Of a DNA stretch of 64,000 nt, positions 44,938 to 54,084 are shown one piece after another. This DNA comes from Chitinophaga agri. Its GTDB lineage: Bacteria; Bacteroidota; Bacteroidia; Chitinophagales; Chitinophagaceae. A program made the position numbers and the translations under genes. The stretch covers positions 2,604,001 to 2,668,000 of the forward strand of contig NZ_CP048113.1 of NCBI RefSeq assembly GCF_010093065.1. Direction: 5' to 3'. Numbering within the stretch: the stretch's first letter is position 1; each line of letters opens with the position of its first letter. Under the pieces are notes generated by a model that ran no database searches, was not told the origin of the DNA, and worked only from the letters and a program-made list of their open reading frames with translations.

Positions 44938-45984
44938 TTGAAAGTGCAACTCGACATTTCAGAACCCAAATGTTTGATCATGCACAGAAAGCCTGGACTG
45001 ATGGAGTTCACTCTTGCTCCTCATCAGCAACATCTTATCAAGAGTGTCAGAACTATAGAAAATGGTATGGAAGGCTGCATTAAAGGTAGTGTAGTGAAGA
45101 TCATCGAAGGTGATTTTGGTTATTTCCGCATGGAAATAATAGCGAATGACTCCTTTATCATCTGCCGTCTGCGTGCTAACCTGACACAATCCATTGACAT
45201 CATTCCATTCACCACAACGCCCATATCATGCTGGTATGCGACCTTACGTGGCGTTGTAGCAGCCACACTGGCAGGAAAAGGATCTGTTACATTGAAAGAA
45301 CAGGAGCACAGAATGTATTTTATCCCTGCAAACGGAGCGAATACAGCAAAATTTCCCGTAGGGGAATATGAGGCCGTCTATGTATCTTTTTCAACAGCAT
45401 TCCTGGACAGTTTTATCAAAGACAATCAGGAATTCCATGAGATCTATGACAGAAAATGTAAACAGTCTGACGAAGGCACCACGTTGCCGGAATTTGACCT
45501 TTTACTCGACGTGTGTGATGTGCTGCAAACGATCTTCAACCATGACCAGCATACCAAGAAGTTTAACGTGTGGCTGGATTTACAGGTGCGCAACCTCCTG
45601 TTCCACTATTTTGAGGCACTACTCACGAAAGACGTGCAAAGTGGCATACCTGATCCGTTTAAAAGACTCAAAGACCATATTGATAGCAATATAGGCGCAA
45701 ATCTTAGGATCAACACAATGAGTAAAAGCTTTATGTTCATGAGTCGTGGACGCCTTAACCAGTTATTTGAAGCAAAGATGGGAATAGGGATTAAAGAATA
45801 TATCAGACGGGAATTACAACGGAAGGCGGAGTACTTTTTGTCCAGTTGCCCCAAAATGACAATCGCCGAAATAGCTTTCACATTGGGCTATAACGAGCCG
45901 TCATATTTTTCGACCCTGTTTAAACAATGGACAGGCATGCGCCCCAGCGATTACAGAAAGGGCTCGGCATCCAATGCAGCGTAA
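44938..45984 (+). CDS. AraC-family transcriptional regulator
   Basis: About 348 residues. The C-terminal AraC DNA-binding domain has helix-turn-helix motifs (NTMSKSFMFMSRGRLNQLFE and MTIAEIAFTLGYNEPSYFST) and ends GMRPSDYRKG. The start is uncertain: TTG 44938 gives MKVQLDISEP, ATG 44980 gives MHRKPGLMEF; an ATG at 44854 lies inside the preceding gene. The N-terminal domain may sense a ligand. A terminator follows. Confidence 0.88.
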   Translation: MKVQLDISEPKCLIMHRKPGLMEFTLAPHQQHLIKSVRTIENGMEGCIKGSVVKIIEGDFGYFRMEIIANDSFIICRLRANLTQSIDIIPFTTTPISCWYATLRGVVAATLAGKGSVTLKEQEHRMYFIPANGANTAKFPVGEYEAVYVSFSTAFLDSFIKDNQEFHEIYDRKCKQSDEGTTLPEFDLLLDVCDVLQTIFNHDQHTKKFNVWLDLQVRNLLFHYFEALLTKDVQSGIPDPFKRLKDHIDSNIGANLRINTMSKSFMFMSRGRLNQLFEAKMGIGIKEYIRRELQRKAEYFLSSCPKMTIAEIAFTLGYNEPSYFSTLFKQWTGMRPSDYRKGSASNAA

Positions 45985-46005
45985 TAGTAGCAGATAAACG
46001 TTTAC

Positions 46006-46043
46006 ACCAGTGAACGGTCCATCTGACTGTTCACTGGTTTTTG
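46006..46043 (+). terminator. Intrinsic terminator after AraC gene
   Basis: Perfect 10-bp stem ACCAGTGAAC / GTTCACTGGT with a 13-base loop followed by TTTTGTT. Confidence 0.75.
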
Positions 46044-46080
46044 TTATCAGCATATACACGAATAGTCCGCTTCCACGATA

Positions 46081-49059
46081 TTATTTCTTATGATGGACGG
46101 AATAGTGATTATCCTCCAGGTCCAGTGATACCCTACCTTTCCCACTTCCTGACAACGGTCTTATCATGGTGGGATTTCCATTTACATATATACGCAGGTT
46201 AATGCCAAGGGCCGCCGCCACTAATCTGGGCGCCAGGTCGCCGGCATTGCCTGTCCAGGCACCTTTGGTCCTGATCACACGAATGAGATCAAAGATATCA
46301 ACGCCGTTTTCATACGCGTAGGTGGCAACGTTTTCTAAATTCCGCTCATCAAGCATCCAGTCTACTGTAGTATTTCTGATCTGCTGTGCAGCCTCGGGAT
46401 CTAACTTACCCGTCTGAGCCTGTACAATGGCATTATACAGGCAATCTCCATCTAATGGAGTGCCCCTGTCATTGTTGAGTATTTGCAGCAATTCCATATA
46501 CCTGCGTAGCTCTGTCTGTTTGCTCAATGCCGTCAAAGAAAATGAAAACTGCTGCTGATTACTTTGTATCCCCATTTTAATACTACTAAAAGAAGAGGTA
46601 GAGGGGAAGGGCGTTGATAATGCAAAACTCATTTTATTGGTATCACTATTACCCAGTTTACTTACATCCAGCTTGCGCTTCTTATTGGGCTTAACCAACG
46701 ATGGATTGAACACCTCACTAAACGCCTTTTTCTTCCTCTTGACGCTGAAACCATCATACTCACCCTGAAAATCTGATAACTTCAGTCCCTTTTTAGCGCT
46801 TTTATCCTGAACAAGCCTGTCTACTACCGATGTGAGCTGTCCATGGCTTTGCGGCACTTTCCCACTTATTAACGAGGTATATGCTATACGTGAAAGGTCT
46901 GTCTGAATACTGGCGCCTTCGAAGTCTGTGAGATAAGATATTCCCCTTAGCGGATGACGGTTATTCTGCGTATCCATATTTAACCGCGATATGACGTCTT
47001 CTTTACTTTCGTCCAGCAGCTTATGCCCAAATATAGGTGGGCGTTGATTCATTTCAGGGATACTGTCTTCTTTATCTTCCTTCAGGCCAATAAAAGGCTC
47101 AATATTATCTATCTTAATATTTTCTTCTGCTTCTTCATGTCTCTTTCCATAATAATTATCCAACTCAAAAGCACCAAAGGAAGGTAATCTCCTGCCCAGA
47201 TCCGTGTACTCTGCACCATCTTTCCCAAACATGAGCACATCTTTTCTTTTGTCACTTATTGCCTGAGACGGCTGGTATTCCTTCGGCAGGTCCTTATTCA
47301 GCAATACTGAAAAACCGTCAAGGAATAAATTAGGTTCGGGGGCGTACGGTAATAACGGATGCACTCTTGATAAACCAGTTCTCATCCGCATGTCTTCTTT
47401 AATATTCTTCTCAAATTCCAACCGGAATTTAGTTGCTTTCTTTTCATCATTTAACTTCTTTAAACCGTTCTTGTTTCCTGCCAGTTCTTTTTCAAGCTTT
47501 TCCCTCTCCATGACTACCTCCTTTATTTCTTTTCTCACTTCCCGTAACTCCTTTAATATACGCTTCTCTTCGGGAGATCTTTCAGGCGCTTTTTTAACTT
47601 CATCCTTCTCTTTCTCTCCCTTTTTAGGGACTGTTCTCCGGACAGGTACCTTGGATGGTGTCCTGGATGGTGTCTTTCCTTCATTGCCCTTCTTCACGAC
47701 CTTTTGAGGTGGTGTCTTTCCACTGATCTTTTTCTCTGGTATTTTCCCGCCTGATGTCTGCTGCTGTTCCCTCTTTTCTGTCTCTTCCTGTAATTCCTTT
47801 TTTTTCTTCTCCCGTTCGTCGACCAGTTCTCTTCCTCGTTGATTGAGTGCCTTAATCTGTTTTTCAAGCTGACCTATTCTCTTCTCCACCCTGGATTTGG
47901 TATCCTCCATTAACGTCTCCGTTGGCCGGTATCCACCGGTGATCATCAGCGGACGAAGCGGCGGCAATGACTGCATCTCTACCTTGTTCTCATCTTCTGT
48001 ATTGTCGCTGAATAGTGGCATATAATCCTCCTCCATCTTCTCCCCTGTCTCTATCACTTCGTCGCTTCCTGCCATATCAACATCTTCATCCGTAAACGCC
48101 AGTGTCTTCTCGATATACTTAAAGATATGTTCTCCTGAAGGCACTGTCCTGGGTGCTGTATCTGCATCCTGTATTGATACGTAAGGGTGATAATTATTCC
48201 TGATGAATGTCTGCAGTAACAAATGGGTTTCCGCACTATGCAGCACATTATTCCGCATCGTACCATACGGGAATTTTTTTGTGCCGAATGTGGACGATAC
48301 GACTGCAATAGGAATATTGAATTTATTAATGATTTCCTGCACGGCTTCCATCGCCTCCGTTAGCTGTTTCGCATTCTTTTTATGTGCGTTCAACCCTATC
48401 ACTATCCCGATACGTCCGCTTTTGACCATCTCCTCCATATCCTTACCATTAATGACATTCGTTATAAACGCTTCTATACTGTCAGCCTCTGTGTATGGAA
48501 GTATAGTATTGACAATAAAGGCAATAGGGAACTGCTTTTCTATGCTCTCCTGCAGTTTTTCATTGTAGTTAGTTCCATCGACCTGTTTATACTCCTCCTT
48601 TTCCGGTTCCTTCTTTTTCTTTTTGGGTTTCTCTTCCTTCCCTCCTTTCTTCTCCCCGGTAGCATTGTTAAAAGCCTTGTTCTTTTTTGTGACCAGTTGA
48701 AAAACATTACTTTTCAACGGGCCAACGCCTTCCTTCCTTTGGGTTACCAACCTTCCTTCTGCATAACGCAACTGTAGTAACACATTATTTGTTACCGGCT
48801 GCCGGGCAAGCTGAAAAGGTGGCAGGGCAGTGTCATTAGCATTCCCGGGCGATTGCGATACACGTTGTAATACAAACCTTTCCACCGGCTCACTTTGCTC
48901 AGGCAAAACAGCTGCCTGCGTCTCGCGCGATGCATGTAGTACCGGCTTTGGCTGAACAGCGCTAACGGCGGGTCTGGAAACGGCGGCTGAATGATCACTA
49001 CCGGTGGCAGCACGGCTAACGGATGGCTGCTGCTTTTGCTGGGAATCATTGGATGGCAT
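46081..49059 (-). CDS. Large predicted effector with OTU-type cysteine protease domain
   Basis: 992 residues, no signal peptide. Residues 1-125 are low-complexity with Gln/Val words (RFVLQR, PPFQLAR, LVTQRKE, VFQLV) like N-termini of Bacteroidota polymorphic toxins. Residues about 170-380 form an alpha/beta domain with YVSIQDADTAP (DxD-like D298-A-D300) and MITGGYRP, perhaps glycosyltransferase-like. Residues 385-545 are a Lys/Glu-rich coiled coil broken by a basic Pro/Thr linker. Residues 867-992 match OTU proteases: D870-GDC873 (nucleophile C873) in PLDGDCLYNAI, WTGNAGDLAPRLVAAALGI, and H985 in EDNHYSVHH. Basic clusters KRKKK (774-778) and NKKRKLDV (792-799) resemble nuclear-localisation signals. 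A ubiquitin-directed effector is inferred; the delivery route is unknown. Confidence 0.75.
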   Translation of the reverse strand: MPSNDSQQKQQPSVSRAATGSDHSAAVSRPAVSAVQPKPVLHASRETQAAVLPEQSEPVERFVLQRVSQSPGNANDTALPPFQLARQPVTNNVLLQLRYAEGRLVTQRKEGVGPLKSNVFQLVTKKNKAFNNATGEKKGGKEEKPKKKKKEPEKEEYKQVDGTNYNEKLQESIEKQFPIAFIVNTILPYTEADSIEAFITNVINGKDMEEMVKSGRIGIVIGLNAHKKNAKQLTEAMEAVQEIINKFNIPIAVVSSTFGTKKFPYGTMRNNVLHSAETHLLLQTFIRNNYHPYVSIQDADTAPRTVPSGEHIFKYIEKTLAFTDEDVDMAGSDEVIETGEKMEEDYMPLFSDNTEDENKVEMQSLPPLRPLMITGGYRPTETLMEDTKSRVEKRIGQLEKQIKALNQRGRELVDEREKKKKELQEETEKREQQQTSGGKIPEKKISGKTPPQKVVKKGNEGKTPSRTPSKVPVRRTVPKKGEKEKDEVKKAPERSPEEKRILKELREVRKEIKEVVMEREKLEKELAGNKNGLKKLNDEKKATKFRLEFEKNIKEDMRMRTGLSRVHPLLPYAPEPNLFLDGFSVLLNKDLPKEYQPSQAISDKRKDVLMFGKDGAEYTDLGRRLPSFGAFELDNYYGKRHEEAEENIKIDNIEPFIGLKEDKEDSIPEMNQRPPIFGHKLLDESKEDVISRLNMDTQNNRHPLRGISYLTDFEGASIQTDLSRIAYTSLISGKVPQSHGQLTSVVDRLVQDKSAKKGLKLSDFQGEYDGFSVKRKKKAFSEVFNPSLVKPNKKRKLDVSKLGNSDTNKMSFALSTPFPSTSSFSSIKMGIQSNQQQFSFSLTALSKQTELRRYMELLQILNNDRGTPLDGDCLYNAIVQAQTGKLDPEAAQQIRNTTVDWMLDERNLENVATYAYENGVDIFDLIRVIRTKGAWTGNAGDLAPRLVAAALGINLRIYVNGNPTMIRPLSGSGKGRVSLDLEDNHYSVHHKK

Positions 49060-49250
49060 CAGATAAGGTAGTTGTTATGAAGGGATCGTTTTCTTCCAGC
49101 GAAATTTACAATATTTCAGACAAATGCGACTGTTTTGATCACTCACCTCATATTGGCACAAACATGGGCAGGTATATAAAGCATATGAACCACCATGCTT
49201 AGCAACTGTTAACAGCATGAAAAGTTGGCGCTGAATACACAAATGAATCC

Positions 49251-49281
49251 TTGCACTTCCATCTGTGATGCCCTATCTTGA
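49251..49281 (+). promoter_or_regulatory. Putative -33/-7 promoter of metallohydrolase gene
   Basis: TTG at 49251 and TATCTTGA at 49274-49281, 20 bases apart, close to the Bacteroidota pattern TTG-N19-21-TAnnTTTG. The ATG of the metallohydrolase gene lies 28 bases after it. Confidence 0.45.
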
Positions 49282-49308
49282 GCAACTAAACCCACGAATC
49301 ATCCACGC

Positions 49309-51378
49309 ATGAAGGTACTCTTATTACCCATTCTTCCACTATTCATGGCCCTTTTCGCCGTAGCACAGGTAAAGGTCGACCTGAAAGACTATCATAAAGC
49401 GAACGGTGCTGTAGTTACGCAACAGGGCCAGTCATTACTGATCACCTGGCCCGCAGGCAATGCAACAAAAGGAAAGGTCGTACTTGATCTCACTCCTGCC
49501 CAGCCGCTTTTTAAAACCCTGTCGCTCGGCGGGCAACAGATCTCTGCTGGTATAGATCCCGCATTTGTACTAACGGTAGGCAAAAGAGATCTGCTCTCAC
49601 AGAATGGCTGGAACATCTTCTTTGATAAAGTGCCTGACAGGCCCTATAACAGCTATCCGCTGACGATCAAAAAGACTGCTGTCTCTGTAAGGACGGAAGG
49701 TAGCCGCACAATCGCGCGTATAGGCCCTGTTTCGGCCGGAAAGTTCTCCGGTAACCTGGAAGTGACGTTTTATAACGGAAGCCCGTTATTCAATGTCGCT
49801 GCGGTGATCAGTACAGAGGCACAGGCGAAGGCCATTGTCTTTGATGCCGGGATGATGAGCAAAACACCTGACTGGCAACAGATATCCTGGATGAATACCA
49901 GGGATAGTCTTCAACAGGCTGCTGTTACCACCAGTGATACTGCCCGTCACCTGGCGGTGAAATACAGGGCTATTACCGCCGCGGGCAAACAGGGCGCCAT
50001 GACGGTCTTCCCTCCCCCACACCAGTATTTTTATCCGCTGGATGAAGCTTTCAACCTGGACTTCACCTGGTATGGCAATCAATACCGCCACATGGTCAAT
50101 GGCTATGGCATCGGCATACGGCAGGAACTACAGGGTGACAAGCGCTTCGTACCCTGGTTCAACGCGCCTCCCGGCACACAGCAACGCCTTAACTTCTTCT
50201 GCCTCCTCAGCCAGGAGCAGGATACCGCTCCTTTCACTGCTGTGAAAGCCTTTACGCACAATGACCGGTATGTGCAGTTACCCGGCTTTAAAACCATGTC
50301 CAGTCACTTCCATAATGAGTTCGTGATGAACGTCATCATGGCTGGCAAACGGGTGCCGGAACATCCGGAATTTGTCCAGGTCTTCAAAGACATGGGTGTC
50401 GACATTGTACACCTGGCGGAGTTCCATTATACAGCTGATCCCCGTGGACCAGATGACAAACGCCTGCCACAGCTGAAAGCACTGTTTGACCTGTGTGAAA
50501 AGCAATCCGATAGATCATTCCTGTTACTACCCGGAGAGGAACCCAATGAGTTCTTCGGCGGTCACTGGCTGAATTTCTTCCCAAAACCGGTATACTGGGT
50601 GATGTCCCGCAAAGCGGAACAACCTTATGTGGAAGACAAGCCTGGTTACGGTAAAGTATATCATGTAGGCAATAAGGAAGAGATGTTACAGCTACTGAAA
50701 GATGAACAGGGACTGGCCTGGACGGCACATCCGCGTACCAAGGGTTCTGTGAATACGCCTGATATTTATAATCATGCAGCCTTCTTCCAGTCCGACCGCT
50801 TTATGGGTGCCGCCTGGAAGGCGATGCCGGCTGATCTCTCCCAGCCTCGCCTGGGCAAACGTGTACTCGATCTCATGGATGATATGAACAACTGGGGTGT
50901 TAAAAAGACGGTCATGTGTGAAGCTGACCTCTTCACCATCACGCCGCACAACGAAATGTATGCGCACATGAACGTCAACTACCTGATGCTGGACCAGCTG
51001 CCCGCCTACAAAGACAGCTGGCTGCCTGTGCTGAATACCATGCAGCACGGACGTTTCTTCGGCAGCACCGGGGAAGTCCTGATGCCTTCCCTGCAGATCA
51101 ACGGACATGTGTCGGGCGACAGCCTGCAACTGCCTGCCGGCGGACTGGCCACGATTGACCTGAAGCTCCGCTGGACCTTCCCCATGAATTTTGTCGAGAT
51201 CATTTCCGGAGATGGCGAAAAGGTATACCGGGAGAAGATCGCCCTGACAGATACAGAAGCTTTCGGAGAGAAAAGTTTCCGGTTCACCAGCAAACTGGCT
51301 GGCCGGAAATGGGTGCGTGTAGAAGCCTGGGACGTGGCTGTAAACGGGGCCTTCAGTCAGACGTTCTGGTTGTTATAG
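49309..51378 (+). CDS. Secreted PHP/CehA-like metallohydrolase
   Basis: 689 residues with signal peptide (MKVLLLPILPLFMALFAVAQ). The N-terminal 300 residues form a beta-sandwich region; residues about 330-600 carry histidine/acid motifs of a PHP-like metal hydrolase: MSSHFHNEF, HLAEFHYTADPRGPDD, LLPGEEPNEFFGGHW and WTAHPRTKG. A C-terminal beta domain follows. Likely a periplasmic or surface phosphoesterase or related hydrolase. It precedes a TonB receptor by 101 bases, suggesting joint nutrient scavenging. Confidence 0.75.
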   Translation: MKVLLLPILPLFMALFAVAQVKVDLKDYHKANGAVVTQQGQSLLITWPAGNATKGKVVLDLTPAQPLFKTLSLGGQQISAGIDPAFVLTVGKRDLLSQNGWNIFFDKVPDRPYNSYPLTIKKTAVSVRTEGSRTIARIGPVSAGKFSGNLEVTFYNGSPLFNVAAVISTEAQAKAIVFDAGMMSKTPDWQQISWMNTRDSLQQAAVTTSDTARHLAVKYRAITAAGKQGAMTVFPPPHQYFYPLDEAFNLDFTWYGNQYRHMVNGYGIGIRQELQGDKRFVPWFNAPPGTQQRLNFFCLLSQEQDTAPFTAVKAFTHNDRYVQLPGFKTMSSHFHNEFVMNVIMAGKRVPEHPEFVQVFKDMGVDIVHLAEFHYTADPRGPDDKRLPQLKALFDLCEKQSDRSFLLLPGEEPNEFFGGHWLNFFPKPVYWVMSRKAEQPYVEDKPGYGKVYHVGNKEEMLQLLKDEQGLAWTAHPRTKGSVNTPDIYNHAAFFQSDRFMGAAWKAMPADLSQPRLGKRVLDLMDDMNNWGVKKTVMCEADLFTITPHNEMYAHMNVNYLMLDQLPAYKDSWLPVLNTMQHGRFFGSTGEVLMPSLQINGHVSGDSLQLPAGGLATIDLKLRWTFPMNFVEIISGDGEKVYREKIALTDTEAFGEKSFRFTSKLAGRKWVRVEAWDVAVNGAFSQTFWLL

Positions 51379-51393
51379 GCAACCGAAGCTATC

Positions 51394-51464
51394 ATGACCG
51401 GCAAAATGTACTGGAAGCATACGCTGTATTTAATGCTGTTTTTTCCTGTACATTTGCCGGTCAT
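51394..51464 (+). promoter_or_regulatory. Near-perfect long hairpin in leader of TonB receptor
   Basis: Arms ATGACCGGCAAAATGTAC (51394-51411) and GTACATTTGCCGGTCAT (51448-51464) pair except for one base. The 36-base loop contains AGCAT / ATGCT followed by GTTTTTT, a small terminator-like hairpin that competes with the large one. The whole lies 16 bases before the receptor start, so it may be a terminator or attenuator. No B12-box is seen. Confidence 0.6.
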
Positions 51465-51479
51465 TAGCAAAACGAACCA

Positions 51480-53399
51480 ATGTTTTCGAAATCAACCTTA
51501 CCCCTGGCTGCCAGTATCTTATGCTCGTTAGCACTGCATGCTCAGGAAAAAATCAGTGAACTGGATCCGGTAACCGTTACCGCCACTGTCAATCCTGTGG
51601 CTAGCTCCAAAACGGGACGAAATCTATTTGTTATCAAGGGTGAAGATATTGCGAGAATGCCGGTACACTCCATCGACGAGGTACTGCGCTATATACCTGG
51701 TGTGGAAGTACAATCCAAGGGCCCTATGGGGGCGGGTAGCGATATTGTGATCCGTGGTGGTACCTTCCAGCAGGTACTGGTCATCGTGGATGGGGTACGC
51801 GTCAACGACCCTAATACAGGCCATTTCAGCAGCTATATACCCGTAAATCCGGCAGAAATAGATCATATCGAAGTACTGAAAGGCGCTTCTTCCGCTATCT
51901 ATGGCTCCGACGCCGTAGGCGGTGTTATACACATTATCACAAAAACATTCGCACATAATGCTGCCAGCACGCCCGGCAAAAAGATCACTGCGGGGGTAAC
52001 CGGTGGTGCATACGGCCTGTTTAATGCCAACGCCAACGCTTATTACAGCACGGACCGGCTGGCAGTGAACATCGGCGGACAAACCAACAATGCGGATGGT
52101 CAGCCGTTAAGAGGCATTGATGGTTATTTCCACCTGCACACCGTCTCCGGATCGGCCAGCTACCGGTTGTCGGACAACTGGAAACTGTCTTACCGCCTGA
52201 GCTATGACAGCCGGAAGTTCGCCGCACAGAACTTCTACACCACTTTTGCCTCTGACACGGCGAGTGAGCAGCTTTCTACCTGGTGGCAGCAGTTAAACTT
52301 ACAGTATCGTAAGGATAAGCATGCTTTCAGCCTTTCAGCTGGTTACAAGAATATGAACGACCACTACGTGTATAATCCTGTTTCTGTTGCCAATGACAAC
52401 CGTAGCAAACTGTTTCAGTCACTGGCTATCTATGAGCATCAATTCAGTGATCATATCAGCCTGATAGCCGGCGGTCAGTTCCAGCAAAAAAACATCGTCT
52501 CTAACGACAGGGGTAACCATACCGTAAATCAGGCGGCTGGCTTTGCCTCCATGACAGCGACATTATGGAATGCGCTGACGCTTAGTCCGGCGATACGCCT
52601 CGACTGGGATGAAGGCAGTGGTTCCGAACTCGTTCCTCAGTTAAACGCCAGTTACCGGACAGGCAGGTTCCAGGTGAGAGGAAGCGCGGGTAAGACTATC
52701 CGTAACGCGGACTTCACCGAGCGTTACAACAATAATAATAAGCCACTGGTTACCAGCGGTAAGATCGGTAACCCTGATCTGAAAGCAGAAGGCTCCTTCA
52801 GTTACGAAGCAGGTGCCGACTACTTTGGTAAACACCTGCGTGTATCATCTACCCTGTTCCAGCGCAGGTATAATGACCTGATCGACTGGACCACGACGCC
52901 TTACGCCAATATGCCCTACAAAGGCAATCTCTCCCCTACCGGTACCTATTCCCTGGCCACCAACATTTCAAAGATGGTCACCAGTGGTCTGGAAGCTGAT
53001 ATTCAGTGGTCAAAGACCTATCATGCTAAACATACGTTCTCTGCTACCGGTGGCGCCACCTGGCTGTATTCCGATATCCGGGAAGGACAATCGTCCTTCT
53101 ATATTTCCTCACATGCACGCTTCCTGCTGAATGGTATGTTACAGTACCGCAATCAGCTTTTTGCGATCAATGTGAATGGGCTGTATAAAGTGAGAGATCC
53201 GCAGTCTGCCGCCAATATCAAAGGTGCTGTTACTAAAGAATACTTCATAGCAAATGTGAAAGCAGATGTATTCCTCATCAAAAACAAACTGAGCGTATCT
53301 GCTGAAGTGGATAACGTATTCGATAAATCATATGCAGACCTTACCGGTGCACAGATGCCCGGTCGCTGGGTGATGGGTGGCGTACGACTGACCTTATAG
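51480..53399 (+). CDS. BtuB-like TonB-dependent receptor
   Basis: 639 residues. Signal peptide ending LHAQ, TonB box region (ELDPVTVTATV), plug domain (MPVHSIDEVLRYIPGVEVQS, VIRGGTFQQVLVIVDGVRVN, IEVLKGASSAIYGSDAVGG) and a barrel ending LTL with a C-terminal aromatic-poor strand. It resembles vitamin B12 or siderophore receptors rather than SusC. Ligand unknown; it may work with the upstream metallohydrolase. A bidirectional terminator follows. Confidence 0.92.
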   Translation: MFSKSTLPLAASILCSLALHAQEKISELDPVTVTATVNPVASSKTGRNLFVIKGEDIARMPVHSIDEVLRYIPGVEVQSKGPMGAGSDIVIRGGTFQQVLVIVDGVRVNDPNTGHFSSYIPVNPAEIDHIEVLKGASSAIYGSDAVGGVIHIITKTFAHNAASTPGKKITAGVTGGAYGLFNANANAYYSTDRLAVNIGGQTNNADGQPLRGIDGYFHLHTVSGSASYRLSDNWKLSYRLSYDSRKFAAQNFYTTFASDTASEQLSTWWQQLNLQYRKDKHAFSLSAGYKNMNDHYVYNPVSVANDNRSKLFQSLAIYEHQFSDHISLIAGGQFQQKNIVSNDRGNHTVNQAAGFASMTATLWNALTLSPAIRLDWDEGSGSELVPQLNASYRTGRFQVRGSAGKTIRNADFTERYNNNNKPLVTSGKIGNPDLKAEGSFSYEAGADYFGKHLRVSSTLFQRRYNDLIDWTTTPYANMPYKGNLSPTGTYSLATNISKMVTSGLEADIQWSKTYHAKHTFSATGGATWLYSDIREGQSSFYISSHARFLLNGMLQYRNQLFAINVNGLYKVRDPQSAANIKGAVTKEYFIANVKADVFLIKNKLSVSAEVDNVFDKSYADLTGAQMPGRWVMGGVRLTL

Positions 53400-53415
53400 A
53401 TAATACATTGCCAGC

Positions 53416-53455
53416 AAAAAAGCGTCATCCGGAACGACCCGGATGACGCTTTTTT
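53416..53455. terminator. Bidirectional terminator between convergent genes
   Basis: A 17-bp stem (AAAAAGCGTCATCCGG with its complement) with a 6-base loop, ending in T runs on both strands; it serves the TonB receptor and the DinB-like gene. Confidence 0.9.
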
Positions 53456-53457
53456 GA

Positions 53458-53997
53458 TTACTTCACGCCTTTCTCCGCGTCCCAGTTATGCGCCTGTTTA
53501 CGGATATACAGTATCTGTCCGGTATGATAGGCATTATGCGTATTCATGTTCGCAATATTCCCGTACCAGGATTGCAGCTTTGCTTCATCGGCCTCCTGGA
53601 TCGCCTTTTCCCAGCCATCCATGACTTCCTTCAGCTGCTGCACCGTACTGGCCCAGGATGCTTCGGTAAAAGCATCAAAGGTTTCATTATTGTTACCATC
53701 GAAAGCGCTCTCCTTTTTTCCATTAAACTGATCAAGTAAGCGTTTATTCCAGAAGACCAGGTGGTGGGTCAGTTCGCCGACGGAGTGAACCGAATCGGCC
53801 GGCCTCCAGGAGGCCTGTCTGGCGGTAATTCCTTCTATACCTTTAGCAACAGGAACGAACCATTCCTGTTGGGTCCAGGTGGTTTTAAACTGTGCCAGTA
53901 AGATAGATTTCAGGGTAGCGGGCGGCCTGGTCTCCCTGACCTGGGCGATAGTTTGCTGAAAGCAGCATAAGCCGACCAGCAGCAGCAATCTGTGCAT
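53458..53997 (-). CDS. Exported DinB-family protein
   Basis: 179 residues, signal peptide MHRLLLLVGLCCFQQTIAQV. DinB-like four-helix fold with metal His at VGELTHHLVFWNKRLLDQF and NTHNAYHTGQILYIRKQAH. Function unknown, probably thiol or hydrolase chemistry in the periplasm. Confidence 0.88.
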   Translation of the reverse strand: MHRLLLLVGLCCFQQTIAQVRETRPPATLKSILLAQFKTTWTQQEWFVPVAKGIEGITARQASWRPADSVHSVGELTHHLVFWNKRLLDQFNGKKESAFDGNNNETFDAFTEASWASTVQQLKEVMDGWEKAIQEADEAKLQSWYGNIANMNTHNAYHTGQILYIRKQAHNWDAEKGVK

Positions 53998-54084
53998 AAG
54001 CTAATAATTTTTCAGGGGTTAAAGTTTCAGCAAATATAAGCTTATCTCATCATCGCACTGCCAGGTATACATACCAGATGCGAC

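Noticed and set aside
51379..51479. Cobalamin riboswitch before the BtuB-like receptor
   Set aside because: The leader is only about 100 bases and no B12-box (GCCACTG-like) sequence is present, although hairpins are.
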